From Artocarpus heterophyllus (taxonomy: Eukaryota > Streptophyta > Magnoliopsida > Rosales > Moraceae): a stretch of 64,000 nucleotides of DNA. The notes below the pieces were generated by a model. It had not been told where the DNA came from, ran no database searches, and worked only from the letters and a program-made list of their open reading frames with translations. Location of the stretch: the NCBI GenBank assembly GCA_025403435.1, contig CM046342.1, positions 18,003,596 to 18,067,595 on the forward strand. Direction: 5' to 3'. The position numbers and the translations under genes were made by a program. Positions within the stretch are counted from its first letter, which is position 1. Each line of letters opens with the position of its first letter. Positions 34,415 through 47,665 of the stretch are shown piece by piece.

Positions 34415-36517
34415 TGTTGGAAAAAGAGTGCACAATGAAATTTTAAAAAATTTAATATCAGAGTAATTTCTAAAACACAAGTTTGACATACAATATGTAT
34501 AATTTAACCAGATCTTACTAACCTTTGTGTGCTAAAGAACCTTCGCAACCCGTGAAGAAAAGTAACGTTTCAGAAGAGCCTCAATTAACTGGTCTTCTTT
34601 GTTATTCTCTATCCACAACCGGAGTGAGTGTGAGTTCACACATACAGCTCTTCCACCGGTGACTCTCCTTCCAACCAATCGAGAGAACCCAAAGCAATAG
34701 TTTGTGATTTGTGAACAAAAGCTCTCAGGGAGATTTTAGATTCTCAGTAGCAGAGTATCACTCTTAATCTCTCAATTGATCTGAGTAACTTATGAGACTT
34801 ACTCCCTTTTTATAGAGATTGATCCTGGGCTCAGTCCTTATCAGATTAGGTCTCAAAAACTCGAAACAGAATCAAGTTTGGATCAATATCTGATAAGATT
34901 CATGTAAAAATGCGTAATCTTATCCCTCGCTGATCGACAGGCCAAACAGCCTGATCGGCAGGCCGAACATATAGATCGGCAGAATCAAGTTCGGATCAAT
35001 ATCTGATAAGATTCATGTAAAAACGCATAATCTTATCCCTCACTGATCGGCAGGCCAAACAGCCTGATTGGTAGGCCGAACTGCCGCGTAAATATCTCCA
35101 TGACTCTTTTATTTTCCACCCAAGATTTTATAGGATAAAGTCTCAGTTTTAATTCAAATAACCCAATAGAGAAGTTATCTGATCAAAACAACTTTATCTA
35201 GATAATCTCTAAGAAAATAAATCAATTCCTAATAATTCTACATGTTTATCTTGATGTAACTTATCCAAAATTAAATCAACCGATAAACAGAGAAGAATTA
35301 TCCGATCCCAATAATTCAACAAGTTTATCTTGAATTAATTTTATTACACAATTAATTCAACCTATAAACAGACATGAATTATTTAATTCTTCCAAAATTT
35401 AATCAATCTGATAAATCCGACATAAGTCACTAATTATTGAAAAAGTATGCCGTGTCGTTACAGGATATTGTGAGCTAGCAAAGGGGACCAAATGGACCTA
35501 TATAGTTCAAGCTCCTGATAATTATAAAGCCCAATATCCCAGATATACATTTCATAATTATCAACTCCAACACTACTCCACTAAAAGCTTGGAGTTGCAC
35601 TCTCGAACTATATAGAATTACGAAGCTCGTATAGCTAAGTCTCCATGACATATCATAGTGTATCGTATCCCCATATGATAATCCATAATCGATTTAAGGA
35701 CAAGTTCTGTCTTACCTTCCTGATTATTTTTATCTTACGTTCCATTATCTCACCATCAGAAAACTTACTATCCAAAGATAATATACCATTCGATTACACC
35801 TATGTATCCAAATGGTTGAGTGCTCTAGTTTTTCAATTACATGACAACGCATATAAGAGGATATCATTACTCCTAAAGAGGAGCTATGGATTCCATATCT
35901 ATGAATAACAAGTCCACGCCATCAAGAGTCATGCCTCCAACGTACCGGCATGCATACCACTATTAAGATGTGGGTGTCACCCTTTGGTACATCAAAAGAC
36001 ACAAGTCAAGACAACGGGCCAACTATTCATCTTAAGATTAAGATACAACACAAATGATTGTCTAAAGTGAATCGATTTGCCGAGATAAAATTATTAATCT
36101 AAATCAATTCACATAATGTCCCGATCCAACACATTGTCACCTATGACAACATGCCAATGTTTCTATTCACGGAGTCCACCTCTGATGGTCAAGACAAACC
36201 ATCTCCTTAAAGGGATATAGACAACATAACAATCTTTGCATGAATAAAGCGCCCAACTTTATTCCTTCGATTGCGGATCGTATGATTTAGACCATCACCT
36301 TAAGAATCGTGTCTTTCGTATAATCCGTCCATCATATGCCCAATTCTTATGGTTTAGACCGACAGTCTCAGACTATTGTTTGCTTAACATATATTCAACA
36401 AATATGAGCGTAAAGAGGACAAGATTTGGTATATAAATAATGAATAAATTCTTTATTGATAAAAATGTCTCTAAAAACTTATTACATTTTTACTCCCTAA
36501 GGCATACATATCTAACA
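34415..36517 (-). repeat. 5' LTR of copia E
   Basis: 2103 bp, close to the LTR at 27558-29592 but with a private 113-bp tandem duplication beginning at 34868 and 34981. It carries a module array at about 34926-35090 and the antisense 87-codon ORF at 35645-35908 (+). Confidence 0.9.
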
Positions 36518-37894
36518 CATTAGACTCCCTACTGTTGACGCATAAGGAATCTTCTACATTTCTAAAATCTCAAAATCATTCTTAGTGTATTGATTGAGAT
36601 TAAAGTTATCACCCTCAGCCACAGGGGTATCACTTAGTTTGTAATCCTGCATATCGTATCTTTTGAAAGCCTTTTTGATATATCCCTTTTTTGATAGTCT
36701 AAGAATACCCTGAAAGTGATCCCGGTATATCTATATACCCACCACAAAAAAGGCGTCATCAAGATCCTTCATCACAAATTTCTTTGATAAAAATCTCTTG
36801 GTTTTGTGCAATAAGCCTATATCGTTATAGCAAGCAAAATGTCATCGACATATTACACCAGGAAAATATACTTGCTCCCACTGAACTTGCGATAAATGCA
36901 ATCATCGACCATATTCATCTCAAAATCAAATGAGATAATAACTTCATGAAATTTGTAATACCACTGACGAGATGCTTGCTTATGCCTATAGATAGATTTC
37001 TTTAACCTGCAAACCATCTCATTTGTATCTCCCAATGCAAATTTTTCCAATTGCACCATATAGATTATTTCATCAATGCCGCCATTGAGAAACATAGTCT
37101 TAACATCCACCTAATGAAGCTCAAGATCAAAATGTTTCACTACCTAAAAGAGTTTTTCGAAGAAACCATAGAGAAGGTCTATTTCTAATTGATGTCTTCT
37201 TTTTGTATAAGCCTTTAGCAACAAGATGAGCCTTGTACCTCTCCACATCACCTTTTGAATTCCTCTCGGTTTTAAATATACAATTGCAACCAATGGGTTT
37301 CACTCCTTCAGGCAATGGGACAAGATCCTAAACGTCATTATCCTTCATGGACTTTATCTCCTCATTCACGGCATCAATCCACTCTTGAGATCTAGAATTT
37401 TCCATAGCTTGATGAAAGTTGATTAGATCATCTTCCACCACACCAATGTCAAACTCATGTTCTTAGAGAAATATAATGTAATCATCTGACACCGTACTTC
37501 TCCTTTTTCTAGTGGATCTCCTTAATGGCATAGGTTCTTGAAGTGGTAGAGTTTGTCCTTCTAGAATAATTTTTAGAATGGGGGTTCTCTGACATTGTCT
37601 TGATTTGGGTCTACTTCTTGAACAATATCAAGAATAGAAGCCTGATCAATGTCAATAACAAGTACGAGAATATCAACATATTCCTCTTCAAAAACAAAGT
37701 CCCTAACCTTATCTCCCATGTAAACTCAACATCCTCAAAGAACCGAGCATTTTTCTTCTCAAAATTTGACTTGGTTGTAGGATCATAAAACTTATACTCT
37801 TTGGATCTTTCAGAGTATCTAATAAAATAACAGCTCATAGTTCTTGAGTCTAGTTTCTTTTTATTAGGCCTATAAGGCCTTGTCTTAGCTGGAC
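36518..37894 (-). pseudogene. Copia H integrase end, RT and RNase H start
   Basis: On the minus strand: the integrase C-terminal part (SPAKTRPYRPNKKKLDSR, FYDPTTKS), then RT with MDVKTMFLNG and YVDDILLA, then DMQDYKLSDT…VGSLM, up to the CATTA insertion site of E. There are several stops and frame changes. The catalytic YVDD is kept. Confidence 0.85.
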
Positions 37895-39002
37895 TGTTAA
37901 ACATATATGCCCTAAGGAGTAAAATATTATAATATGTTTTTGAAGACATTTTATCAATAAAGAGTTCGTTTATTGTTCATTTAGAAAATGTTGTCCTCTT
38001 TACATTCATATTTCTTGAATTATGATAAGCAAACAAAAATCTGAGATTGTTGGTCTAAACCTTTAAGAATTAGACATATGATAGAAATGTTACGTGGAAG
38101 ACATGATTCTAAAGGTGACGATCTAAATCATAAGATCCGTAATTGAGGGAATAAAGCTAGGTGCTTTATTCATGCTAAGATTATTATGTTGTCTATATCC
38201 CTAACAAGAGATGGCTTGTCTTGGCCATCGGAGTTGTATTCCACAAGCAGAAACATTGACACATTGTCATAGATGATGATGTATTGGATCGGGACATGAA
38301 GTGAAATTGATTTAGATTAGTAATTCCATATATGCAAATTAATTCACTTTAGACAATCCTATGTGTTGTATCTTAAACCTAAAATGACTAATGGGCCCAT
38401 TAACTTGACTTATGTCTTTTAATATACCAAAAGATGGCATCCTGACTTTATGAGGTAGTAAGTTCGGCATGCCGATATGCTAATTCGGCCTGCCATTCTA
38501 GTGATTATCTAATTACGCGTTTTTGACTTGATTTTATCAAAAGTTGATCTAGATTTGAATTTTTGAGGCCTTATTTGATAATAACTAACCTTGGGTCCAA
38601 CCTCTATAACTGGGGAGTGAGTTTTCTTAGTTATTTAGATCAGTTGAGAAGTTAAGAATGAGTACTTTATTGTGAGAAACTCTAAAACTCCTAAAGGCTG
38701 GTGTTCACAATCATGAAACTTGGCTCTAGGTCTTCACGATTAGTTGGAAAGAGAGTAACCAAGGAAGAGCTGTACGATGTGTGCCCACACACACTCTGAT
38801 TGTGGATAGAGAATAACAAAGAAGGCTAGTTGGTTAACGCCCTTTTAGAAAGTTCTTCTCATTACTGATTGCAGGTGCTCTTTGGCATTCAAAGGTTAGT
38901 AAGATCTAATTGATTTATGTATATAGCATGTCAAATTTGTGTTTTAAAAAATACTCTAATTTTAAAATTTTTAAAATTCTATTGCATTCTCGTTTTCCAA
39001 CA
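37895..39002 (+). repeat. 5' LTR of copia G (short variant)
   Basis: 1108 bp, TGTTAA…CCAACA. Compared with the 2.1-kb LTRs of E and T it lacks about 1 kb in the middle, joining at about 38455 (…ctgactttatgaggtag…). It includes two palindromic modules at 38464-38497. Confidence 0.88.
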
Positions 39003-39020
39003 ACTAGTATCAGAGCCATG
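39003..39020 (+). other. Primer binding site of copia G
   Basis: ACTAGTATCAGAGCCATG, the initiator-Met PBS with one change (TGG to TAG), directly after the 5' LTR. Confidence 0.85.
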
Positions 39021-39134
39021 GTTTTTACGTAAATTTATGAGTTTGTGATCATGCTATATATATAAATTATGTGATCTTGATCTCTCCTATGATTGAATTT
39101 AATTTTTTAAAGAGTTGAAACTTTAAAGTTTCTA

Positions 39135-39758
39135 TGTTGGAAAACAAGAATGCAGTGGAATTTTAAAAATTTTAAAATTAAAGTATTTTTCTAAAACACA
39201 AGTTTGACATGCTATATACATAAATCAGTTAGATCTTACTAACCTTTGTATCCGAAAAGCTCCTACAAACAGTGATGAGAAGAACATTCCAAAAGGACCT
39301 CAACTAACCGACCTTCTTTGCTATTCTCTATCCATAAATCAATTAGCTCTTCCCTGATTACTCTCCTTCCAACTAATTGAGAAGATCTAGAGCTAAGGTT
39401 TGTGATTGTGAACAATAGCCCTTAAAAATTTTTAGGGTTTCTCACAGTAGAGTACTCACTCTTAACTTCTCAACTGATCTAAATAATTAAGAAAACTCAC
39501 TCCCTATTTATAGATATCGAACTTAGAGTTAGTTATTATCAAATAAGCCTCAAAAATTCGAATCTAGATCAACTTCTAATAAAATCGCGTTAAAAATGCA
39601 TAATCAAATAATCGCTAGATCGGTAGGCTAAATTGACAAATTGGCTTGTCAAACTTACTCCATTGTAAAGTCAAGATGTGACCTTTTGGTATATCCAAAG
39701 ACATAAGTCAAGTTAATCTGCCCATTAGTCATTTTAGGATTAAGATACAACGCATATT
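39135..39758 (-). repeat. Inverted 3' half of a G-type LTR
   Basis: Begins TGTTGGAAAACAAG and is colinear, in reverse, with 38360-39002. It includes the same internal-deletion variant of the LTR, so its source is a G-type LTR. It is 132 bp away from the 5' LTR, forming an inverted repeat with arms of about 640 and 624 bp. In element T the site is uninterrupted (near 62175). Confidence 0.85.
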
Positions 39759-41266
39759 TATATGTTGCCATAAGATTTTATGGTGAATATTTCTTAATTA
39801 ATTATGGTTGATTAAATTATTTTTTAATTATTTGTTAATTAATTAATTTATGCCGATTATGGTTTCTTAGATGTTAGAATATGTATTTAGATTTTTCATG
39901 TAATTAGATGGCGACTTATCATTACAGTCTAGGAATTATTATTTGATTTTAAATTTATAAAAGTTTTGTAATTAAATAATCATTAAGAGTGAGGACAAAT
40001 CTAGAAGGCGGATGATAGTGGCTCCACTGTTTTTTCTTGAGTCTTTAAATTTTTATGTTATTGAATTATTAAAAATAAGATTAAAAAACTATGTAAGAAC
40101 TATTTTTTTTTTGGAAAATGTGAAATTAGCTTGGTCGGCAAGGTTCAGCAGGCCGATGGTATTAGACCAACAAGCCAAACTTCTAGTTTGGTAGGCCGCT
40201 GTGGGGTAGGATTCAGCCAGCTTTGACGGCAGGCCAAACAGTTAAATTTAGCAAGCCGATGGGTTATGACTGGCAGGTCGATCACACAGATCAGTAGGCC
40301 GGTAAAGAGCTGTAGGTTTGCAAAAAATGTGCATTTTTTGGTGCAGTTTTGATTTTATTTTTGAGATAATTCTAAGAAACATGAAATTTTATGATGATAA
40401 AAAAAATGAAGTACTTGATCTATGCAGGATTGAAGACTTGAAGATGGATTCCACACAAAGATGGATACAAATTGAAGGGACAAGGATGAAAAATCAATAA
40501 TATGTTTCGATTGATCTCATGTACTTTATAATCTCTTTTCTCTAGGGTGGAACCATAATATTACAACTGTTTATTATTTTGCTTGTGGCTTTGCATAATT
40601 GCTTTGCTTTTCTGCATTATAATATGAGTTGCTATGTATGTTGATAACATGTCATATCGAATAGGGAGTGCCGCTTATTAAAAAATTATTCATGCATGTT
40701 TTAAAATAAAACCTTTGTTTCAAAATATTAAATGGGAAAAGGTTTTCGAAGAGAAGACCTATGGCCTCCATCGTTAGTCCATAAGTAGCACATGGTGATC
40801 CTGACCCCTAGGAAGGAATTTCATCATATACAGGGTTGGATCTTTGAAAGGATAATTTATTTTAGCATGATCTATTGCTGTACACCCCTAAGTGGCGATT
40901 ATAGATCATCGATAAAATAGTTGAAATGATGGTTATACACTCAAGTTAATTTTATTATTAACCTCTCCTAGGAGCTCTATTAATAAAATTAATGGCCAAA
41001 GAAAACGATTATTAATATATGCTGGATTAGACAGGTCTTGGATGGCATACATTAATCAGAGGGGATCCATATTCTTAATTGAGTTTGGCAAGTCTCTCCT
41101 AGGCGGCTTGTTGAATTCTGAGTTAGAAATTATCATTGTAAGGTTGTGATTTTTTTAAGGTTTTGACACATAAACACAATTGCTTATTTGCTTGATTGTG
41201 TTATCTTACTAAATTGTTATGGACTGTTTGCTTATATTTGGTATATGATCTTTATTGTAGATTAAA
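39759..41266 (+). other. Copia G untranslated leader with module array at 40130-40310
   Basis: Non-coding leader matching the T leader. It contains diverged TCGGC/GCCGA modules (about 40134-40310) and the AT-rich block preceding gag. Confidence 0.7.
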
Positions 41267-44200
41267 ATGTCTAAAAACACTTTATTTTTTATTCTCAATA
41301 AAAACTAATTAACTGGTGAGAATTATAACGATTGGAAAAGGAAGCTGAACATCGTTTATCCTTTGAGAAACTAAAATTTGTGCTAACAACACCGTGTCCT
41401 CCCGAATCTACTGGGGAATCTACTAATGAGTAAATCCAAGTGTATGATTGTTGCAAAGATGCTAACGATTAGGCCCGCTGTTATGTTATGACTACCATGA
41501 ATAACATGTTGTAGGCTCAACATGAAGATTATGAGACTGCGAAGCAGATCATGGATAATCTTGAAGACATGTTTAGAGGTCAAGTCATAAGAAAACAACA
41601 AGGGGTACTTCAGAAACTTTTGAATTGCAAACAAAAACTAGGGACTTTTATGAAGCATATGATGTTATTCATCGATTACTTCGCTAAGGCTCAAGCCCAT
41701 AGAGCTGATATCGATGCTGATTCATAGATGATTATGATTTTTGAGACTTTGTTAAAGGAGTTCATCCCGTTTAGAGCTTCAAACAATTTGAGCAATAGAT
41801 AGGATTTGACCTTAATGGAGCTGATGAAGCAATTATAGGAGTTTGAAAATCTAATCAAGGAAACTCCTGCATGTGGAGAGGCCAACCTGGCGGCTTCATC
41901 TGATTCCAATCCTAACCTTGGAAATGGAAGGAAACAGAAGGCTAAGAATGAGAAATCTTCTATTCCTACAAATGATAAGAATAAGAAGAAGAAAAAGAAG
42001 AACCCAAAGAAGCTTAAGTGCTTTTACTATAGGAAGATTAGGCACATCAAAAAGAATTGCAAAGACTTCCTTTCTCGAGGAGGTAGGTGTGATCTTTGGG
42101 TATTGAAACTTGTTTGGTTGAGAAATCAAGTGACACTTGGGTCATAGATTCTAAAATAACTAATCATATTTGTGTTTCTCTATAGGGGTTCAAAGAAATG
42201 AGAAGTCTACTACATGAGAACTTCACGCTTCGGATGGGCGATGGATCCTTGGTATTGGCTGATGCAGTGGGAGACGTCCATCTTTATTTTGATAATTATA
42301 GGATTTTAGTTTTGTGAGATTGTTTTTATGTTCATAAACTTAAAAGGAATTTAATACTATAGCTTGTTTATTTAAAGATTCTTATTCAGTTTCTTTTAAG
42401 AATAAAGTGGTGATTTGTAAAAATAAATCTTTTATTTGTGATAGATGGATGCAAAACAATCTATATTTTCTCAAACCTAAAATGGATATACTGCTTAACA
42501 CTGAGGTTAATGATAGTAACTATAAAAGAATTAAGACTTCTGATTCTAATAAGACCTATATTTGGCATTTACGATTAGGTAATATTAGTCTAAATAGGAT
42601 TCAAAAGTTGGTAAAGGATGGACCTTTAAGTCATTTAAAATTGGAATCTATACTACAATGTGAATCTTGTTTGGAAGGCAAAATGGCCAAAAGACCATTT
42701 GGGTCTAAGGGCAATAGGGCCGAAGGGGTTCTAGAACTTATGTATAGTGACATTTGTGGTCCTATGAATATCCAGGCACAAGAAGTGTATGAGTACTCCG
42801 CCACTTTTATTGATGATTACTTAGGATATGGGTATGCCTACCTAATGCATCACAAAAGCGAAACTTTTGACAAGTTTAGGGAGTTTCAGGCTGAAGCGAA
42901 AAAGCGATTAGGTAGACCCATAAAGGCACTTTGATCTGATCGAGGTGGAGAATACCTCTCCGATAAGTTCTTGGAACACTTATTAGAGAATAGAATTTTA
43001 TCCCATTTGACTACATTGAACACTTCGTAGTGGAATGGCGTAGCTAAGAGAAGGAATATGACTTTGTTGGACATGATTAGGTCCATGATGAGTTATTCAT
43101 CATTGCTTTTGTCCCTTTAGGGATATGTACTATAAGCTGAATATTATCTTTTGAACAACATGCCTTTAAAATCGGTTCCTAAAACTCTTCAAGAGTTGTG
43201 GATGGAAAAGAAGATATCCTTAAACCATATTCGCATATGGGGATGTTTAGCTCATGGCCTGTATAAGGAAGTACATAAGTTGGAAGCACGTTTGGAAGTT
43301 TGTGTGTTTGTAGGATATCCAAAAGGGACTAAAGGGGGTTATTTCTATAACCTAAAGGAAAATAAAGTTGTGGTTTCTACAAAAGCAACATTCCTTAAGG
43401 AAAGTTACATGAACAACTTTAAGCCTCAAAATAAAATAGTACTCAAGGAGTTGGCAAGTGATTCAGTCACTCTGGGGGTTCTAGTAGAAACCAGTCCAAT
43501 CAATGTAGAAAAACCAACCGAACAACAACCTAAAGGGCTTCGACGTACTGGGAGGATTGAGCGCCAACCCAAGAGATATATATTCAATGGTGAGGCCTTC
43601 TTGACTAAACCAGATGAACATGACAGGTATCCTTACACTTATGAAGAAGCTATGGATGATGTTGATTCAAAACTCTAGACAGAAGCCATAAACACTAAGA
43701 TAAAGTCTATGGAGACTAATCGGGTCAGGGAACTTATGGAACTTCCCAAAGGGATAAAACCCATAGGGTGTAAATGGATCTACGAAAGAAAGAGAGAAGC
43801 AGATGGAAAATTCAAAACCTATAAGGCTAGATTGGTAGCAAAAGGATACAAGGAAAAGGAAGAAATCGATTATGAGGAAACCTTTTCACCTATAGCCATG
43901 ATTAAATCCATCTGCATTCTCTTATCTATAGCTACTACGCTCGACTACGAGATTTGGTAGATAGATGTCAAGACAGCCTTTTTGAATGGCTATCTTGATG
44001 AGTTCATATATATGGTACAACCAGACAAGTTCAAGGTTAAGGGTTAGGAGGGTAAGATTTGTAATTACTAAAGTAAATTTATAGACTTAAGCAAGCTTTC
44101 CCTTTTTGGAACATAAGATTTGATCAAGTGATCAAGACTTATGGGTTTGAACAAAATATGGACAAACCATGTGTTTACAAACATATTAAGGATGGAAAGG

Positions 44201-45202
44201 TAGTTTTTCTGCTATTCTATGTAGATAACATTCTGTTGATTGGCAATGACGCTGGGGCATTGTCATTGATCAAATTATGGTTGATCAAGCAGTTTGACAT
44301 GAAAGACTTGAGTGAGGCTAATTATGCTCTCGGTATCTAGATTATTTGGGATAAGAAGAACAAAATGATAGCCTTGTCCCAAGTGGCCTACATAGATAAA
44401 ATTCTCAAAAGGCTTGCAATGCAAGATTTTAAGAGAGGTAGGCAACCATCTAGGCCTAGAATTACTCTTTCTAAGAAAGACTCGCCAAAGTCTGATGAAG
44501 AAAGGAATACATTAAGAAGGTTCCTTATGCTTCGGCAGTGGGTAGGCTCATGCCATGCTTTGCATACGACTGGATATTTGTTATGCAGTTAGGATATTAA
44601 GTTGGTTTCAATCGGATCTAGGACTGAACCACTGGGTTATGGTCAAGCAAATTTTCAAGTACCTGAAAAGGACTTGAGGGTATATGTTTGTATATTCGGG
44701 TGAGGATTTAACATCTCTAAGATATACTGATTTGTATTTCCAATCCTATCTAGAGTCAATGAGATCAACTTCTAATTTTGTGTTTACTCTGAGTGGCGCT
44801 ACCATTGTTTGGAGAAGTGTAAAGTAAGATTACACTTTGGATTTAACAATGGAAGTCGAGTATGTGGTAGCTAGTGATGCTTCGAAAGAAGCAGTATGAC
44901 TCCACAAGTTTCTTGGGGATCTTGAGGTAGTTCTAGCATGGATGAGGCGGTATTGCTGTAGTGTGATAACACTGCAGCGATAGCTAATGCTAAGGAACCA
45001 AGATTTCACAAGAAGAGGAAGCATATTCATTAGAAGCATCATATGATAAAGGACTTCATTGAGGGCAGGCATGTTGTTGTATGCAAAATCGCATCTGAAG
45101 ACAATTTAGCTGATCCATTCACGAAGACACTAACTACAAGGGTTTTCGAGAGACATGTGAAAGCTATAGGGATGCGTGATATGTCATATTTACACACTTA
45201 GT
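41267..45202 (+). pseudogene. Copia G gag-pol (degenerate)
   Basis: Gag opens MSKNT at 41267 and is broken by many stops. The zinc knuckle reads CFYYRKIRHIKKNC (about 42020), with the second Cys replaced by Tyr. The protease motif has decayed from DSG to DSK. Integrase is partly open at 42407-42934 (CESCLEGKMAKRPFG, FIDDYLGYGYAYL) and 43151-43678. RT follows at 43709-44340 (MELPKGIKPIGCKWIYER, FYVDNILL, where YVDD has become YVDN), then RNase H to about 45180 with several stops. Non-functional. Confidence 0.85.
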
Positions 45203-45215
45203 ACAAGTGGAAGAT
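45203..45215 (+). other. Polypurine tract region of copia G
   Basis: Purine-rich aagtggaagat (about 45205-45215) directly before the 3' LTR, matching AAGTGGGAGAT of related copia elements. Confidence 0.7.
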
Positions 45216-45632
45216 TCTTAGACACGTATGCCATAAGGAGTAAAATGCTGTAAGATGTTTTTGGAGACATTTTATCAATAAAGAGTTTGTTTATTGCTCA
45301 TATACCAAATGTTGTCTTCTTTACGTTTATATTTCTTGAATGTATGATATGCAAACAAGAGTCTGAGACTGTCGATCTAAACCTTTAAGAATTAGGCATA
45401 TAATGGATAGATTATGCGAAAGACATAATTCTAAAGGGACAGTCTAAATCATAAAATCTGCAATAGAGGGAATAAAGTTGAGCGCTTTATTCATGCTAAG
45501 ATTGTTATGTTGTCTATATCCCTAACAAGAGATGGCTTGCGTTGGCCATCGGAGTTAGACTCCACGAGTACAAACATTGGTACATTGTCATAGATGACAA
45601 TGTATTAGATCAGGACATAAAGTGGAATTAAT
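45216..45632 (+). repeat. Truncated 3' LTR of copia G
   Basis: Starts TCTTAGACACGTATGCC (TGTTAG with G to C) and follows the 5' LTR for about 417 bp, then stops at the H integrase sequence (GACATCCCC on the plus strand). Confidence 0.8.
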
Positions 45633-46810
45633 TAGACATCCCCAAATATGTAAATGCTTTAAATTAGACTTCTTGCCCATCTAAAGTTCGTAAGGGGTTT
45701 TGGCAGTTGCTTTAGTTGGAACCCTATTAAAGATATATGCAGTAGTCTTAAGTGCTTCTCCTAGTGTGATTTTGGTAAGGTAAAATGGGAGATCATACTT
45801 TTCACCATGTCCTTAAGCGTCCTGTTTCATCTTTCAGCAACACCATTCATAGAAGGAGAACCCAACATAGTGTACTGTCGGACAATACCGCATCCTCTAG
45901 GAATTTAACAAATAGTCCTGGATATTGTTCACCTGAACCATCATATCTGTTATAGTATTCACCACTATGGTCAGATTTGACACTTTTAATCCTTTTATTG
46001 AGTTGTTTTTCAACTTTAGCCTTACAACTTTTGAACACATCTAGTGACTGTGACTTTTCATGAATGAGATATATATAGTCATATCCAAAAAAATCGTCTA
46101 TGAACGTTATAAAATATTGTTGACCATTTTATGAAACCATAGGAAATGGCCCACAAATATTTGTATGTATAAGTTCCAAGACGTTCGAAGTCCTATTGGC
46201 TTCAAATATTCTTTTATTGGTTTGCTTCCCCTTTATACAGTTAATGTAAACATCATAATCTATAAATCTAGGAGGTTTAGAATTTCGTCTGACACAAGTC
46301 TCTCTATTCTCTTTCTAAAGATATGACCTAATCTCTTGTGCCATAACGTAGTTAAATTCTCATTGGTTAATTTTCTCTTTATACCTCATGCACTTAATTG
46401 TAGGGATTCATTAAATGAAGTAATTGTATCCATTAAATAAAGATTATTGTAGCCTAACAAAGAACCGAGACTAACTAATTTTGAATTATAAAACATACTA
46501 AATTTTCCATTTCCAAAAGAATAAGAATAACCACATTTGTTCAAAGTAGAGATAGAAATCAAATTCCGTCTAAAAGACGATATAATAAATGTCTCGTCAA
46601 GATCTAAATAAAATTCAGTCTTTAACAATAATCTAAATTTTCCTATTGCTTTAACTTCCACCTTCTTTCTATCGCCCACATAGACGTATCTTTCACCATC
46701 ATTTGGTTTTTGGCATCTAAGGCAACCCTATCTAGACACACTGATGTGAGTGGTTGTACCAGAATCTATCCGCCAAGTGTGTTTAGGTACTGAAGTTAAA
46801 TTAACCTTAG
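45633..46810 (-). pseudogene. Copia H protease, pre-integrase and integrase core
   Basis: Minus strand: TEFYLDLDETFIISSFRRNLISI before the pre-integrase region, then FITFIDDF with GYDYIYLIHEKS, then SVKSDHSGEYYNRYDG and FVKFLED (the last catalytic Glu region), and GSPSMNGVAER followed by TGA where Trp is expected. The sequence continues into 37894 after element G. There are several stops. Confidence 0.8.
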
Positions 46811-46816
46811 AACAAA

Positions 46817-47665
46817 CTAAATTAAAAAGCATACCTTCTTAGCACACCAAGCGTGGTAGTTGGCACAATACTTCTTCTTATGTCCTATAGCTCCACAGAA
46901 GAAACAACCGATACCTTCCTGATCATCCTGTCTCCTTTGTTGTTTCTTTTGAGGTGCTGTAACTACAACTTCCTTATCCTTCTTTTTTTTCTTCCCTTGG
47001 TCCTTGGAAGTATTAGCCAAGTGAGCATTTTTTGCCTTTTCTTGCTTCAACCTTTCCTCTTCTTGCACATAGTATGAGATGAGCTCCTTAACAGACCAAG
47101 CCTCCTTTTGGCAATTGTAGCTCACCTTGAACTAACTAAATTGTGTGGGAAGGGATATAAAAACCAAATGCACTTGCGAGTCTTCAGAGAGGTCAAGCAT
47201 AAGTGCTCTCAGTTTTGAAGCAAAATGAGACATCTCTATGATGTACTCCCTGATGTTCCCTTTATCTATGTATGTCATGGAGATGAGGCTTGCCAAAAGT
47301 GTAATTGTTTCAGACTTTTCATTTTTGAAAAATCTATTCTGCCTTTCCTCAAGGAACTTTTTAGTTTCCTTGATCGTTTCTGATATAATGCCCCCAAATG
47401 CTTCTAGAATGACATTTTTCATGATCATCATACACATGCGATTTGACTTCTTCCACCTTTCTATGTCCCTCTTTTCATCAAAAGGACTTTTATCTATAAG
47501 AGGTGTAGGAGAACGAACCCTTAACACAATGTCAAGATCCATGGCTCCGAGAGCTATAAGGAGGTTCTCTTGCCATGATTTGAAATTGCTTCCGTTCAGC
47601 GTAGGAATGGAATTGATGTTGGCAGTCATGTTTAAGGTAGAACTAGTAGCTAAATCAGAAAACAA
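46817..47665 (-). pseudogene. Copia H gag, open except for one TAG
   Basis: ATG at 47665 (MFSDLATSS…). The UBN2-type gag domain has LNGSNFKSWQENLLIALG, and the tail has an intact zinc knuckle CFFCGAIGHKKKYC (about 46900). The frame is open for about 280 codons except for TAG at 47132-47134 in PTQFS-stop-FKVSYN, where related gags have Gln. A single CAG to TAG change explains it. Confidence 0.85.

Larger units (their letters stand above)
27558..36517 (-). mobile_element. Family-A Ty1/copia element E (minus strand), inserted in H, internally rearranged
   Basis: Flanked by CATTA on both sides (27553-27557 and 36518-36522) and inserted in the RNase H codons of H between VGSL and MYAQ. Minus-strand order: 5' LTR (34415-36517), PBS, leader, gag, protease, integrase, start of RT, then a 368-bp piece of H, a further CATTA, and an LTR (27558-29592). 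The element lacks its own distal RT, RNase H and PPT. Gag and pol carry stops and deletions. No autonomous activity is possible. Confidence 0.85.
37895..45632 (+). mobile_element. Family-A Ty1/copia element G (plus strand), inserted in H integrase
   Basis: 5' LTR 37895-39002, PBS, leader with an inverted LTR half, degenerate gag-pol, PPT-like aagtggaagat, truncated 3' LTR 45216-45632. It interrupts H integrase: GGGGATGTC on one side and GTCCAGCTAAGACA on the other rejoin across it. The right-hand LTR is cut short, so only GAC of the target duplication is recognisable. Confidence 0.85.
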
